DNA of 64,000 bases. Source: Caminibacter pacificus (lineage in GTDB: Bacteria; Campylobacterota; Campylobacteria; Campylobacterales; Nautiliaceae). The position numbers and the translations under genes were made by a program. Below the pieces are notes generated by a model. It did not search any database. It was not told the origin of the DNA and was given only the letters and a program-made list of their open reading frames with translations. The stretch covers positions 186,001 through 250,000 of the forward strand of contig NZ_RJVK01000001.1 in NCBI RefSeq assembly GCF_003752135.1, read 5' to 3'. Shown here piece after piece: positions 18,266-26,390 of the stretch. Each line of letters begins with the position of its first letter. Position 1 is the stretch's first letter.

Positions 18266-19123
18266 ATGAAATACGCTTTATATACGGGATGTACTGCAAA
18301 AGAGTCGACACCCGAGCTTTTGAAATCGACTCTTGAAGTGGCTAAAGTTTTGGGGATTGAAATTGAGATTTTGGAAGAAGCGAGTTGTTGTGGGGCGAGT
18401 CATTTACAAGATTTTGACGAATTTTTAGCTTATGTATTAAATGCAAGAAATATATGTTTAGCGGAAAAAAGAGGTTTAAAATTAGTGACGTTATGCAATA
18501 CTTGTCAGCTGATGCTTGAAAACACAAAAAGAAAACTCGATAGTGATGAAGAGTTTAGAGAAAAAGTAAATGAAAAATTAAAAGAAGTAGGATACGAATA
18601 TAAAGGAACGAGTAAAGTTCAGCACTTTTTATATGCAATTTTGGAAGATATCGGTCTTGAAGAGATTTCAAAACATGTAAAAAAACCGCTTAATTCCAAA
18701 GTTGCACCTTTTTACGGCTGCCATATAATCAGACCATCAAAAACTCATGACGGAGACAATTTAAACGAAAATCCGTACAAACCTGACGCGATTGAGAGTT
18801 TGATAAAAGTTTTATTAGGGGTACCTGTTGATTATGAGAGTAAAATCAAGTGCTGCGGATTTCATGTCGATTTGCAAAACACCGAACTTAGTGAAAACTT
18901 AACGGCAAATGCGTTACTTGATGCAAATGAAAACGGTGCCGAAATGATAGTTACGCCTTGTCCTTTGTGTCATTTGAATCTTGATGTAAAACAAAAAGCG
19001 GCGGCTAAAAAAGTAAACAAAAACTTAAAAATGCCGGTATTGCATTTACCTCAATTGTTAGGTTTGGCTTTTGGAATAGATAAAGAAAAGTTAGGATTAA
19101 ACCATCATATTATCCCTCTTTGA
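18266..19123 (+). CDS. HdrB-like CCG-domain subunit (SdhE/MfrE type)
   Basis: This 285-residue protein has two cysteine-rich CCG domains. The first holds ASCCGAS and, later, TLCNTC; the second holds KCCGFHVDL and TPCPLCHLNLD. In heterodisulphide reductase HdrB such domains bind an unusual non-cubane 4Fe-4S cluster. In E-type succinate or fumarate enzymes (SdhE, MfrE) an HdrB-like protein takes the place of a membrane cytochrome. I prefer ATG 18266 (six bases after AAAGGA) over an in-frame TTG at 18260. It ends the long operon; its stop codon sits in a hairpin loop. The electron partner (quinone, thiol or the GltD-like protein) is open. Confidence 0.85.
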   Translation: MKYALYTGCTAKESTPELLKSTLEVAKVLGIEIEILEEASCCGASHLQDFDEFLAYVLNARNICLAEKRGLKLVTLCNTCQLMLENTKRKLDSDEEFREKVNEKLKEVGYEYKGTSKVQHFLYAILEDIGLEEISKHVKKPLNSKVAPFYGCHIIRPSKTHDGDNLNENPYKPDAIESLIKVLLGVPVDYESKIKCCGFHVDLQNTELSENLTANALLDANENGAEMIVTPCPLCHLNLDVKQKAAAKKVNKNLKMPVLHLPQLLGLAFGIDKEKLGLNHHIIPL

Positions 19124-19133
19124 TTGAGGGGTA
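19111..19133 (+). terminator. Hairpin at the end of the coo-frd operon
   Basis: TATCCCTC at 19111-19118 pairs with GAGGGGTA at 19126-19133 (8 bp, one G-U) around a 7-base loop that contains the stop codon. There is no T run after it, so it may stabilise the mRNA 3' end or act with Rho rather than be an intrinsic terminator. Confidence 0.4.
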
Positions 19134-19161
19134 TTGAAAAAGAAAAAGGGAGAAAAAAGAA

Positions 19162-20157
19162 TTAAAGTTTTTTAGCGATGTCGTTGATTGCTCTGTATGC
19201 GTGGTTGAATGCAAGAGCGATACTTCCTTGGCTTGTTACGACATCACCGATTGTGTAAAGACCTTCAACGTTTGTTTCCATTGTCTCTTCGTTGTATTCA
19301 GGCTCACCCCATTCATTTAGATTGATTCCGCAGTTTTTAAGGAAATCAACTGGGCTTGTTCCACCAAGAGCATAAACTACTCTATCGAAAATTTCACTTG
19401 TTCCGTCTTTGTAGTTTACTTTTACTTTGTAATCTCCGTCAACTTCTACAGCTTCTACGTTTTCGATATCTACACCGAGTCTTGAATGGATTTTTCCTTC
19501 TTTGATGTATCTTTCAACGATTTCTTTGTTTGTAGGGTTCATTCTGATAATTTCAGGTCTTCTGTAGTTAAGAGTTACGTCACATCCGATATCCATATCT
19601 ACAAGTCCGTATGCATATTCACCCGCAGTATCACCACCACCTACAACAAGTACTTTTTCACCAGGTTGTACTTTATCAAGGTTGAAGTTTAATCTTTTTC
19701 TGATTTTAGGAGGGAATTTATATGCTGGTTTATTTGGTTTACCCATTCTTCCGATTGCTACGATAACTTTTTTAGCTTGGATTACTCCAAGTTCATGGTC
19801 CGCACCGATTTCGAAAATTCCGTCACCGTTTTTTTCTACTCCGTAAACGTGGTGATTGTATTTGAATTTATCCGCTACACCTGCGTCTTGGATTTTTTTC
19901 TCCATTTGTTCAAGGTATTCTTCTTTGCTGCACTCTTCGAAAGTTACGTTACCTTCGAATTCGAATTTTTTACCTTGCCAATCTTTATCAACTCTTTTTC
20001 CCGGTTTGTAGAATTTTCTAATCATATCGCTGTGATTGTCAGCTTTTTCAAGAACGATAACTTTATCTATTCCTTTTAATTTAGCTTCGATAGTGCTTGC
20101 GATTCCTCCAGGACCCGCACCGATAATTGCAATGTCAAACACTTTATCCAGGCTCAT
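19162..20157 (-). CDS. NAD(P)/FAD-dependent oxidoreductase, thioredoxin reductase-like
   Basis: The 331-residue flavoprotein has an FAD motif (IIGAGPGGIASTIEA) near the N-terminus and an NAD(P) motif (LVVGGGDTAGEYAYGL) near the middle, then a second FAD segment (GLYTIGDVV) at the end. There is no CxxC redox pair, so it is not a classical thioredoxin reductase. It resembles YpdA/ferredoxin-NADP reductase type enzymes. It is transcribed against the neighbouring operons. The start is ATG at 20157, behind AAAGGAG; an upstream in-frame start at 20202 lacks a ribosome-binding site. Substrate is unknown. Its length and domain order fit ferredoxin- or bacillithiol-type reductases, so a link to redox balance is plausible only. 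Confidence 0.75.
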   Translation of the reverse strand: MSLDKVFDIAIIGAGPGGIASTIEAKLKGIDKVIVLEKADNHSDMIRKFYKPGKRVDKDWQGKKFEFEGNVTFEECSKEEYLEQMEKKIQDAGVADKFKYNHHVYGVEKNGDGIFEIGADHELGVIQAKKVIVAIGRMGKPNKPAYKFPPKIRKRLNFNLDKVQPGEKVLVVGGGDTAGEYAYGLVDMDIGCDVTLNYRRPEIIRMNPTNKEIVERYIKEGKIHSRLGVDIENVEAVEVDGDYKVKVNYKDGTSEIFDRVVYALGGTSPVDFLKNCGINLNEWGEPEYNEETMETNVEGLYTIGDVVTSQGSIALAFNHAYRAINDIAKKL

Positions 20158-20367
20158 TAAAGCTCCTTTTTTATTTGAATTATAACTTAGTAAGTTAATC
20201 AATAAAACCTTAGGAGTGAAAAATGGCTTTTAAGCGTGTAAATTTGTAACAAAATTTCATTAAAAAGAGAGAAAGGGTTTAAAAAATGAACGAATATTCA
20301 TTGATAATTCGAGATTTTTGTTATTATTTGAATAATTTGATAAAATATACATTAAAAAAGGAATTCG

Positions 20368-21603
20368 ATGGAAGAAGTGTTACAAAAAGTAAAAGAGGCA
20401 AGTAGAGTAGTAGCGACTCTTAATAGCGGAATTAAAAGAAAAGTATTAAACGAAATGGCCGATGCGCTTGAAAAAAACGCTAAATCCATTATTGAAGCCA
20501 ATAAAAAAGACCTTGATTACGCAAAAGAAGCAAATCTCTCAAACGCTTTAATAGATAGATTGCTGCTTGATGAAAAAAGAATAAAAGCTATGGCCGACTC
20601 TTTAAGAGATATAGCGAAATTAAAAGACCCGGTAGGAAAAATAATCGATGGGTGGAAACTTGATAACGGGCTTGAAATTCAAAAAGTAAAAATTCCTATC
20701 GGTGTGATAGGTATCATTTACGAATCAAGACCGAACGTAACAAGTGACGCTGCGGGGCTATGTTTTATGAGTGGTAACGCATGTATTTTAAAAGGTGGAA
20801 AAGAGGCTTTTCATTCCAACAGCGTTATTATAGAAATTTTAAGATACGTACTTGAGAAAAATTCGCTTCCAGAAGATATAGTCTCACTTCTTCCGGATTA
20901 TAGCAGAAGCGGAGTGGAATGGCTTATCAAACAAGATAAATACGTAGATTTGATAATACCAAGAGGTGGAGAGAAGTTAATCAAATTCGTAAGTGAAAAC
21001 AGCAAAGTACCGGTTGTAAAACATGATAAAGGATTGTGTCATGTTTATATTCATGAAAACGCTAATTTAAAAGACGGCGCGAAAATAGCATTAAATGCAA
21101 AAGTCCAAAGACCGGGTGTTTGTAATGCGATGGAGACGCTTTTGGTCGATAGAAAAATAGCGGGAGAGTTTTTGCCTGTTATTAAAGAGATGATGGAAAA
21201 AGAGGGTGTAGAGCTTAGAGGCTGCGAAATAACTCTTGAATATATCGATATCAAACCGGCAACCGAAGAAGATTGGCATACCGAATATCTTGATAAGATT
21301 CTTTCGATAAGAGTAGTTGACGGGCTTGAAGATGCGATAGAACATATTGAAAAATACGGCTCGGGACATAGCGATTCTATTGTCACTGATAATCTAAAAG
21401 CTGCGGAGGAGTTTTTGAATAGAGTGGATAGTGCTTGCGTTTATGTTAACGCATCTACGAGATTTACCGACGGAGGAGTTTTCGGATTCGGAGCGGAGGT
21501 AGGTATCTCTACAAATAAACTTCACGCAAGAGGTCCTATGGGGATTGATGACTTAACTACGTATAAATATAAAATCATAGGAAACGGACAGGTTAGGGAG
21601 TAA
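20368..21603 (+). CDS. proA: Gamma-glutamyl phosphate reductase ProA
   Basis: ProA reduces glutamyl 5-phosphate to the semialdehyde in proline synthesis. The 411-residue protein has the family features: IYESRPNVTSDAAGLCFMSGN, the nucleotide region LIIPRGGEKLIKFV, the catalytic cysteine in RPGVCNAMETLLV, and TRFTDGGVFGFGAEVGIST near the end. AAAAAGGA precedes the ATG. A GATAAAAT box about 30 bases upstream may be the promoter. The last pathway gene, proC, is far away at 52246, and proB is not in the window. A C-poor repeat tract starts directly after the stop codon. Confidence 0.96.
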   Translation: MEEVLQKVKEASRVVATLNSGIKRKVLNEMADALEKNAKSIIEANKKDLDYAKEANLSNALIDRLLLDEKRIKAMADSLRDIAKLKDPVGKIIDGWKLDNGLEIQKVKIPIGVIGIIYESRPNVTSDAAGLCFMSGNACILKGGKEAFHSNSVIIEILRYVLEKNSLPEDIVSLLPDYSRSGVEWLIKQDKYVDLIIPRGGEKLIKFVSENSKVPVVKHDKGLCHVYIHENANLKDGAKIALNAKVQRPGVCNAMETLLVDRKIAGEFLPVIKEMMEKEGVELRGCEITLEYIDIKPATEEDWHTEYLDKILSIRVVDGLEDAIEHIEKYGSGHSDSIVTDNLKAAEEFLNRVDSACVYVNASTRFTDGGVFGFGAEVGISTNKLHARGPMGIDDLTTYKYKIIGNGQVRE

Positions 21604-21745
21604 GGTAGTGGTGAGATAGTGAAGTGGTGAAATTGTGAGTTTGTGAAATTGGTAAAGAAGAGGTACAGAGAGGGAAAAGAAAAGGCAAGAAGAGGAAAAG
21701 ATAAGGTGAAATAGTGAAATTGTGGTAGGAATAGAAAAATTAAAA
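21604..21745 (+). repeat. Degenerate C-poor GTGAAATTGTG repeat tract
   Basis: The whole gap between proA and ppx is made of purines and T, with only two C residues. GTGAAATTGTG-like units recur: GTGGTGAGATAGTGAA, GTGGTGAAATTGTGAG, TTTGTGAAATTGG, then after a run of AAGAAGAGG-type units, GTGAAATAGTGAAATTGTGG. The period is roughly 15-16 bases but irregular. It holds no open frame of note. A similar tract follows nifS. Confidence 0.6.
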
Positions 21746-21761
21746 AAAGGAGCGAAATTTT

Positions 21762-22661
21762 ATGATAGCTATTGATTTAGGAAGCAATACCATAAGAATA
21801 GTAAAATGGGATTGTAAAACAAACGAAAAAATTGCCGAATTCGAAAAAATAATCAAAACAGCAGATAAACTAATTCAAACGAAAGTGATTTCTGATGAGG
21901 CAATTGAGAGAATTATTCAGGCTATTAACGAAGCAAAAGAAAAAATGGATTTTAACGATAAAATCGTAGCGGTAGCTACCGAAGCGTTGAGACTTGCGAA
22001 AAATGCTAATGAGGTTATCAAAAAAGTAAAAGAAGCTACCGGTGTTGAATTTAGAGTGATAACTCCCGAAGAAGAGGCTACATATACCACTATTGCGGTT
22101 GAAAATTGCCTAAATAAATGCGGATATGACGCAAAAGAGTTTTTCTTAGTCGATATCGGAGGAGGCAGTACCGAGCTTATTTTAAAACACAAAGATACGA
22201 TTCTTTCTCAAAGCTATAAAATAGGAATCGTTACGTTTACTCAAAAATACAAAACTCCCGACGCTATTAAATTTGCAGTAAAAAAAGAGGTTGCAAAATT
22301 TAAAGATTTTATCGATTTGGCGTTTAATACGTATAGAAAACCGAAAATTTTCACGGCAAGCAGCGGGACTCCTACATCAATCGCCGCTTTGAAAAAAGGT
22401 ATGAATTATAAAACTTACGACCCTAAAAGAATAAACGGGACAATCGTAACTCCTGAAGATTTGGATTATTGGCTTGAGAAGCTTATGAAAATGGAGATGA
22501 AAAAACGTGAAGAGCTTGTAGGTGTCGGTAGAGGTGATTTGATTGTAAGCGGGATTATGATTTTTAGAGAAATATTCAAAATTACAAAATACAAAGAGTG
22601 CGTGGTGTGTGATGACGGTGTTAGAGAAGGTGTTGCGATAAGCGCATGCAAAGAGGCCTAA
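21762..22661 (+). CDS. Ppx/GppA family phosphatase (exopolyphosphatase or pppGpp hydrolase)
   Basis: The 299-residue protein has the ASKHA-fold signatures: the phosphate-1 loop IDLGSNTIRIVKWD at the N-terminus, VATEALRLAKN, the acidic EEEA region, and the phosphate-2 loop VDIGGGSTELIL. It matches the short Campylobacterota form of Ppx/GppA, which hydrolyses polyphosphate or pppGpp; sequence alone does not decide which. AAAAGGAG precedes the ATG. It converges on the DUF2853 gene with only 5 bases between the stop codons, and both stops lie in one hairpin. Confidence 0.88.
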   Translation: MIAIDLGSNTIRIVKWDCKTNEKIAEFEKIIKTADKLIQTKVISDEAIERIIQAINEAKEKMDFNDKIVAVATEALRLAKNANEVIKKVKEATGVEFRVITPEEEATYTTIAVENCLNKCGYDAKEFFLVDIGGGSTELILKHKDTILSQSYKIGIVTFTQKYKTPDAIKFAVKKEVAKFKDFIDLAFNTYRKPKIFTASSGTPTSIAALKKGMNYKTYDPKRINGTIVTPEDLDYWLEKLMKMEMKKREELVGVGRGDLIVSGIMIFREIFKITKYKECVVCDDGVREGVAISACKEA

Positions 22662-22673
22662 GCCTCTTATGCG
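22643..22673. terminator. Shared hairpin between convergent ppx and DUF2853 genes
   Basis: CGCAT (22643-22647) and AAGAGGC (22651-22657) pair with GCCTCTT (22662-22668) and ATGCG (22669-22673) around a CTAA loop; three unpaired bases interrupt the left arm. Both stop codons lie within it. There is no long T run on either side, so it is a likely but imperfect bidirectional terminator. Confidence 0.6.
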
Positions 22674-23002
22674 TAAACGTCTTCTTTTTTGAATTTTTTA
22701 GTTAGAAGATAATACACAATCGCTCTATATTTTTTGCTTCTTCCGAATTTTTCGCAAACTTCTTGAATAGCTTTATCAAGTTCTTCGTCAGATTTTTTAA
22801 GACCCAATTTTTTCTTTAAGAAGTTTTCTCTTACTCTTTCAGTCTCTTTTTTGTCAGTACAAGCGATAGCTTCAGCGTCGAGTTTGTAAATTGAAGGTCC
22901 TAATCCTTTAGTAACTTTTCTAAGAAGTTCCGCGTCGAAATTCGGCTCTATTTCTTTAAGTTTTTTAGAATAAAGCTCTAATTTTTCGTCAAATTTGCTC
23001 AT
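22667..23002 (-). CDS. DUF2853 family protein
   Basis: A small, highly charged helical protein of 111 residues with about a third lysine, glutamate and aspartate. It starts MSKFDEKLELYSKKLKE and contains KGLGPSIYKLDAE and a closing KYRAIVYYLLTKKF. I recognise this as the DUF2853 family, which has no known function. There is no signal peptide, membrane helix or metal motif. AGGACGT precedes the ATG on the minus strand. It is divergent from ilvB, with a long palindrome lying between the two genes. Confidence 0.65.
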   Translation of the reverse strand: MSKFDEKLELYSKKLKEIEPNFDAELLRKVTKGLGPSIYKLDAEAIACTDKKETERVRENFLKKKLGLKKSDEELDKAIQEVCEKFGRSKKYRAIVYYLLTKKFKKEDVYA

Positions 23003-23036
23003 GATACGTCCTTTTACGTGATTTTTTTCGATTTTT

Positions 23037-23058
23037 AAAACATACGGCCGTAGGTTTT
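23037..23058. promoter_or_regulatory. 22-bp near-perfect palindrome between DUF2853 and ilvB
   Basis: AAAACATACGG (23037-23047) faces CCGTAGGTTTT (23048-23058): 10 of 11 positions are complementary, with a perfect GC-rich core TACGGCCGTA. In such AT-rich DNA a GC-rich core palindrome stands out. It lies 35 bases upstream of the DUF2853 start and 115 bases upstream of ilvB, a natural place for an operator. The binding factor is unknown. Confidence 0.5.
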
Positions 23059-23146
23059 GCGGTTGAATTTCGTTTTGTAGGGTTGAAAGTAGTCGATTGC
23101 TTAAATTTTAACATAAAAATAGGAGTTTTTGGAAATTATTTTTTGT

Positions 23147-23152
23147 TATAAT
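23147..23152 (+). promoter_or_regulatory. -10 box of ilvBH
   Basis: TATAAT in a T-rich context (TTTTGTTATAATTG), 20 bases before the ilvB start, with no recognisable -35 box, as is normal for sigma70 promoters in this phylum. Confidence 0.6.
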
Positions 23153-23172
23153 TGCGACAAAAAGGTTTTTGA

Positions 23173-24870
23173 ATGAAATTAACCGGTGCTCAAATTGTTA
23201 TCGAGAGTTTGATTAAAGAAAATGTTGAGGTTGTTTTCGGTTATCCCGGCGGGGCTATTATGAATGTATACGATGAAATCTACAAACAAGACAAATTCAA
23301 ACATATCCTGACAAAACACGAACAAGGCGCCGTACATATGGCCGACGGGTATGCAAGAGCTACCGGAAAAGTCGGTGTGGCTATGGTAACAAGCGGTCCG
23401 GGGCTGACTAACGCCGTAACGGGAATCGCAACCGCATATACCGATTCTATTCCTATGGTCGTAATCTCAGGGCAGGTTCCTACATTCGCAATCGGAACGG
23501 ATGCTTTCCAAGAAGTTGACGCTGTGGGAGTTACTCGTCCTATTACCAAACACAACTTTTTAGTAAAAAACGTTGACGATTTGGCATATATTATAAAAGA
23601 AGCGTTTTATCTTGCAAAAAGCGGAAGACCTGGACCTGTGCATATCGATATTCCAAAAGACGTAACGGTTGCAAAAACAAAATTCGAATATCCTGAAAAA
23701 ATAGAGCTGAAAACCTATAAACCTACATATAAAGGTAACGTAAGAGCTATCAAAAGAGCCGCAGAAGCTATCAAAAAAGCTAAAAGACCGGTATTTTATA
23801 TCGGAGGAGGAGCGGTTTTAAGCGGAGCTTATCAGCTTGTAAGAGAGCTTGTAAAACTGACGAAAATCCCTGCTGTCGAGACACTTATGGCAAGAGGCGT
23901 TTTAAGATACGACTGTCCTTATTTAATGGGAATGGTTGGAATGCACGGAAGTTATGCCGCTAATATGGCTATGAACGATGCGGATTTGATTATTTCTCTC
24001 GGTGCGAGATTTGATGACAGAGTTACCGGAAAAATTGACGAATTCGCTAAAAACGCCGATATCGTTCATATCGATATAGACCCATCTCAAATCGGAAAAG
24101 TAGTGCCTACGAAATATCCGATAGTCGGTGATTTGAAACTTGTTTTAGAAGAGATGATGCCGTTTATTCTTGACGGGCTCGATACCGATAGATACGAAGA
24201 GTGGAGAGAGATTTTAAATAGATATCAAGAACTTTATCCTCTAACTTATAAAGACGACGATAGTGTGATAAAACCTCAATGGGTTATTCAAAAAACTGGT
24301 GAAATCGCACCTGAGGATGCCGTAATTTCTACGGATGTGGGACAACATCAGATGTGGACGGCTCAGTTTTATCCGTTTACATATCCGAGACAACTTTTAA
24401 CAAGCGGCGGTCTTGGGACTATGGGATTCGGTTTTCCGGCTGCACTCGGAGCAAAAGAGGGAGTTAAGGATAGAACGGTTATCAACTTTACGGGAGACGG
24501 AAGTATTATGATGAATATTCAGGAAGTTCTCACCGGTTATAAATATAAACTTCCCGTAATCAATATTATTTTAAACAACAACTATTTAGGAATGGTTAGA
24601 CAATGGCAAACGATGTTTTATGACGACAGATTAAGCGAAACGGACCTTAGCGACGTTCAGCCTGATTTTGTAAAACTTGCCGAAAGTATGGGAGGTATTG
24701 GATTTAGAGTAAAAACAAAAGCCGAATTTGAAGAAGCTTTGAAAAAAGCGCTTGATAGTAAAAAAGTTGCGATTATCGACGTGCAAGTAGACAGACGCGA
24801 AGATGTATTACCTATGGTACCGCCTAATTCGCCTCTAAAAAATATGCTTGTATTTAAGGAAGACAAATGA
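23173..24870 (+). CDS. ilvB: Acetolactate synthase large (catalytic) subunit
   Basis: This thiamine-diphosphate enzyme makes acetolactate or acetohydroxybutyrate, the first committed step to branched-chain amino acids. At 565 residues it is of usual length. Key features are VFGYPGGAIMNVYDE with the catalytic glutamate in TKHEQGAVHMADGYA, the central FAD-binding domain, and the ThDP motif GDGSIMMNIQEVLTGYKYKLPVINIILNN. GMVRQWQ fits the anabolic family. It overlaps the regulatory-subunit gene ilvH by 4 bases, so the pair is translationally coupled. The AAAAAGG site and TATAAT box upstream support the chosen ATG. Confidence 0.96.
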   Translation: MKLTGAQIVIESLIKENVEVVFGYPGGAIMNVYDEIYKQDKFKHILTKHEQGAVHMADGYARATGKVGVAMVTSGPGLTNAVTGIATAYTDSIPMVVISGQVPTFAIGTDAFQEVDAVGVTRPITKHNFLVKNVDDLAYIIKEAFYLAKSGRPGPVHIDIPKDVTVAKTKFEYPEKIELKTYKPTYKGNVRAIKRAAEAIKKAKRPVFYIGGGAVLSGAYQLVRELVKLTKIPAVETLMARGVLRYDCPYLMGMVGMHGSYAANMAMNDADLIISLGARFDDRVTGKIDEFAKNADIVHIDIDPSQIGKVVPTKYPIVGDLKLVLEEMMPFILDGLDTDRYEEWREILNRYQELYPLTYKDDDSVIKPQWVIQKTGEIAPEDAVISTDVGQHQMWTAQFYPFTYPRQLLTSGGLGTMGFGFPAALGAKEGVKDRTVINFTGDGSIMMNIQEVLTGYKYKLPVINIILNNNYLGMVRQWQTMFYDDRLSETDLSDVQPDFVKLAESMGGIGFRVKTKAEFEEALKKALDSKKVAIIDVQVDRREDVLPMVPPNSPLKNMLVFKEDK

Positions 24871-25340
24871 AAAGAATAATATCTGTAATCGTAGAAAACG
24901 AACACGGAGCGCTTGCAAGAATCGTTAATATGTTTGCCGCAAGAGGATATAACATCACCTCTTTAACTGTAGCGCCGATTCCAAACAGCGAATTTAGCAG
25001 AATGACGATTATGAGTGACGGAGACCCTAAGATTTTCGAACAAATCGTAAAGCAGCTTTATAAGTTGATACCGGTTTATAAAGTTATTGAGAGTGATGAT
25101 TTTATCGAAAAAGAGATGGCGATGGTGAAATTCCCGCTAAAACAAGTAAAAGATAATCTTGCCGATATCGATGCTATCGCAAGATGTTACAACGGAAAAA
25201 TCAGTAATGTTAACGATAAACATATCGTAGTAAGCGTAGTGGATAGACCAAATAGAATAGATAACTTTTTAAAAGCCATTCAAGCTAAATACAATAACGT
25301 GGAAATCGTAAGAAGCGGGGTAAGCGTAATTGAAAGATAA
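24867..25340 (+). CDS. ilvH: Acetolactate synthase small (regulatory) subunit
   Basis: IlvH activates IlvB and gives valine feedback inhibition. The 157-residue protein begins with an ACT domain ([26 protein letters not shown]), followed by the family's second domain ending [18 protein letters not shown] and [13 protein letters not shown]. The ATGA overlap with ilvB shows coupling. Its stop lies 28 bases before the lpxD start, so lpxD may share the transcript. Confidence 0.96.
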   Translation: MKRIISVIVENEHGALARIVNMFAARGYNITSLTVAPIPNSEFSRMTIMSDGDPKIFEQIVKQLYKLIPVYKVIESDDFIEKEMAMVKFPLKQVKDNLADIDAIARCYNGKISNVNDKHIVVSVVDRPNRIDNFLKAIQAKYNNVEIVRSGVSVIER

Positions 25341-25368
25341 GTGTCATAACAAAAAAGAGGTGAAAACA

Positions 25369-26319
25369 ATGAAATTAAGCGAAATTTGCGAAAAATTAAA
25401 TCTTGAGTGCGATATTAAACAAGATATCGAAATAGAAGGGATTAATACCCTCCAAGACGCAAACAAAAAAGAGATAAGTTTTCTTGAAAATCCGAAATAT
25501 GAAAAGTATCTAAAAGATACGAAAGCGGCGGCCGTTTTAATAAGAAAAGAAGATGCTGATAAGTTACCAAAAGACGTAATCGCTTTGATTACTCCAGAGC
25601 CTTATTTGAAACTTGCTCTTTTGACTCGCTATTTTGTCAAAGACCCTTGGGTTGACGGAGGTTATAAAGCCAATGAAAGCGCGAAAATAGACCCGAGCGT
25701 AAGAATAGGAAAAGGCGCGAAAATCGGTAAAAACGTAATTATTATGCCAAATGCCGTAATAGGACCGAACGTAGAGATTGATGAGGGAAGTGTTATTTAT
25801 CCGAACGTTACTATTTATAGAGATACCAAAATCGGAAAAAACGTAACGATTCACGCAGGAAGCGTAATAGGAAGCGACGGATTTGGGTATGCTCATATGA
25901 AAACGGGGGAGCATGTTAAAATTTATCATTTAGGTAGAGTGGTTATAGAAGACGATGTGGAAATCGGAGCCAATACGACTGTCGATAGGGCGGTTTTCGG
26001 TGAGACTAAAATCAAAAAAGGTTCGAAAATCGATAATTTGGTGCAAATCGGGCATAACTGCGAAATAGGCGAATATTCAATTTTGGTTTCGCAAGTAGGA
26101 CTCTCAGGCTCTACAAAACTCGGAAGAAACGTCGTTATGGGAGGACAAAGCGCAACCGCCGGTCATCTCGAAATAGCTCCTTTTACTACCATAGCCGCAA
26201 GAGGCGGAGTTACGAAAAGTATAAAAGAACCGGGTGTTTATAGCGGATTTCCGCTTATGCCTCATAAAACATGGCTGAAACTTCAAGGTCTTCTTTCAAG
26301 ACTTCTAAAAAAATCTTAA
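25369..26319 (+). CDS. lpxD: UDP-3-O-acylglucosamine N-acyltransferase LpxD
   Basis: LpxD adds the second acyl chain in lipid A synthesis. Residues 1-100 form the nucleotide-binding domain ([20 protein letters not shown]), and the rest is a left-handed beta helix of hexapeptide repeats. The catalytic histidine is in [16 protein letters not shown] set the start at ATG 25369, behind AAGAGGTG; the open frame also extends upstream to 25330 but without a ribosome-binding site. The product is 316 residues. Its position behind ilvH implies cotranscription, not a shared function. Confidence 0.93.
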   Translation: MKLSEICEKLNLECDIKQDIEIEGINTLQDANKKEISFLENPKYEKYLKDTKAAAVLIRKEDADKLPKDVIALITPEPYLKLALLTRYFVKDPWVDGGYKANESAKIDPSVRIGKGAKIGKNVIIMPNAVIGPNVEIDEGSVIYPNVTIYRDTKIGKNVTIHAGSVIGSDGFGYAHMKTGEHVKIYHLGRVVIEDDVEIGANTTVDRAVFGETKIKKGSKIDNLVQIGHNCEIGEYSILVSQVGLSGSTKLGRNVVMGGQSATAGHLEIAPFTTIAARGGVTKSIKEPGVYSGFPLMPHKTWLKLQGLLSRLLKKS

Positions 26320-26327
26320 TTTCTTGA

Positions 26328-26390
26328 TATAAGTCAAATTTAATCTCTTCTCCTTTGAGTAAAATAAGTAAAACTTATAAGGAGAGGAGA
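26328..26390 (+). promoter_or_regulatory. nifS promoter and structured leader that pairs with the ribosome-binding site
   Basis: A GATATAAG box at 26326-26333 would start transcription near 26340. The resulting leader holds a 12-bp outer stem: TCTCTTCTCCTT (26344-26355) against AAGGAGAGGAGA (26379-26390), 11 Watson-Crick pairs and one G-U. The right arm contains the ribosome-binding site and the A of the start codon. An inner perfect stem, ATAAGT (26364-26369) with ACTTAT (26373-26378), has a 3-base loop and stacks directly on the outer right arm. Folding would hide the ribosome-binding site. The inner dyad could alternatively be a DNA operator. Confidence 0.5.

Noticed and set aside
20223-20249. 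Eight-codon frame (MAFKRVNL) behind AGGAG between the 19162 reductase and proA
   Set aside because: Very short, no attenuator structure before proA, and no reason to think it is translated.
21604-21745. CRISPR array or attachment site
   Set aside because: Units are irregular, lack unique spacers and have no flanking cas or integrase genes.
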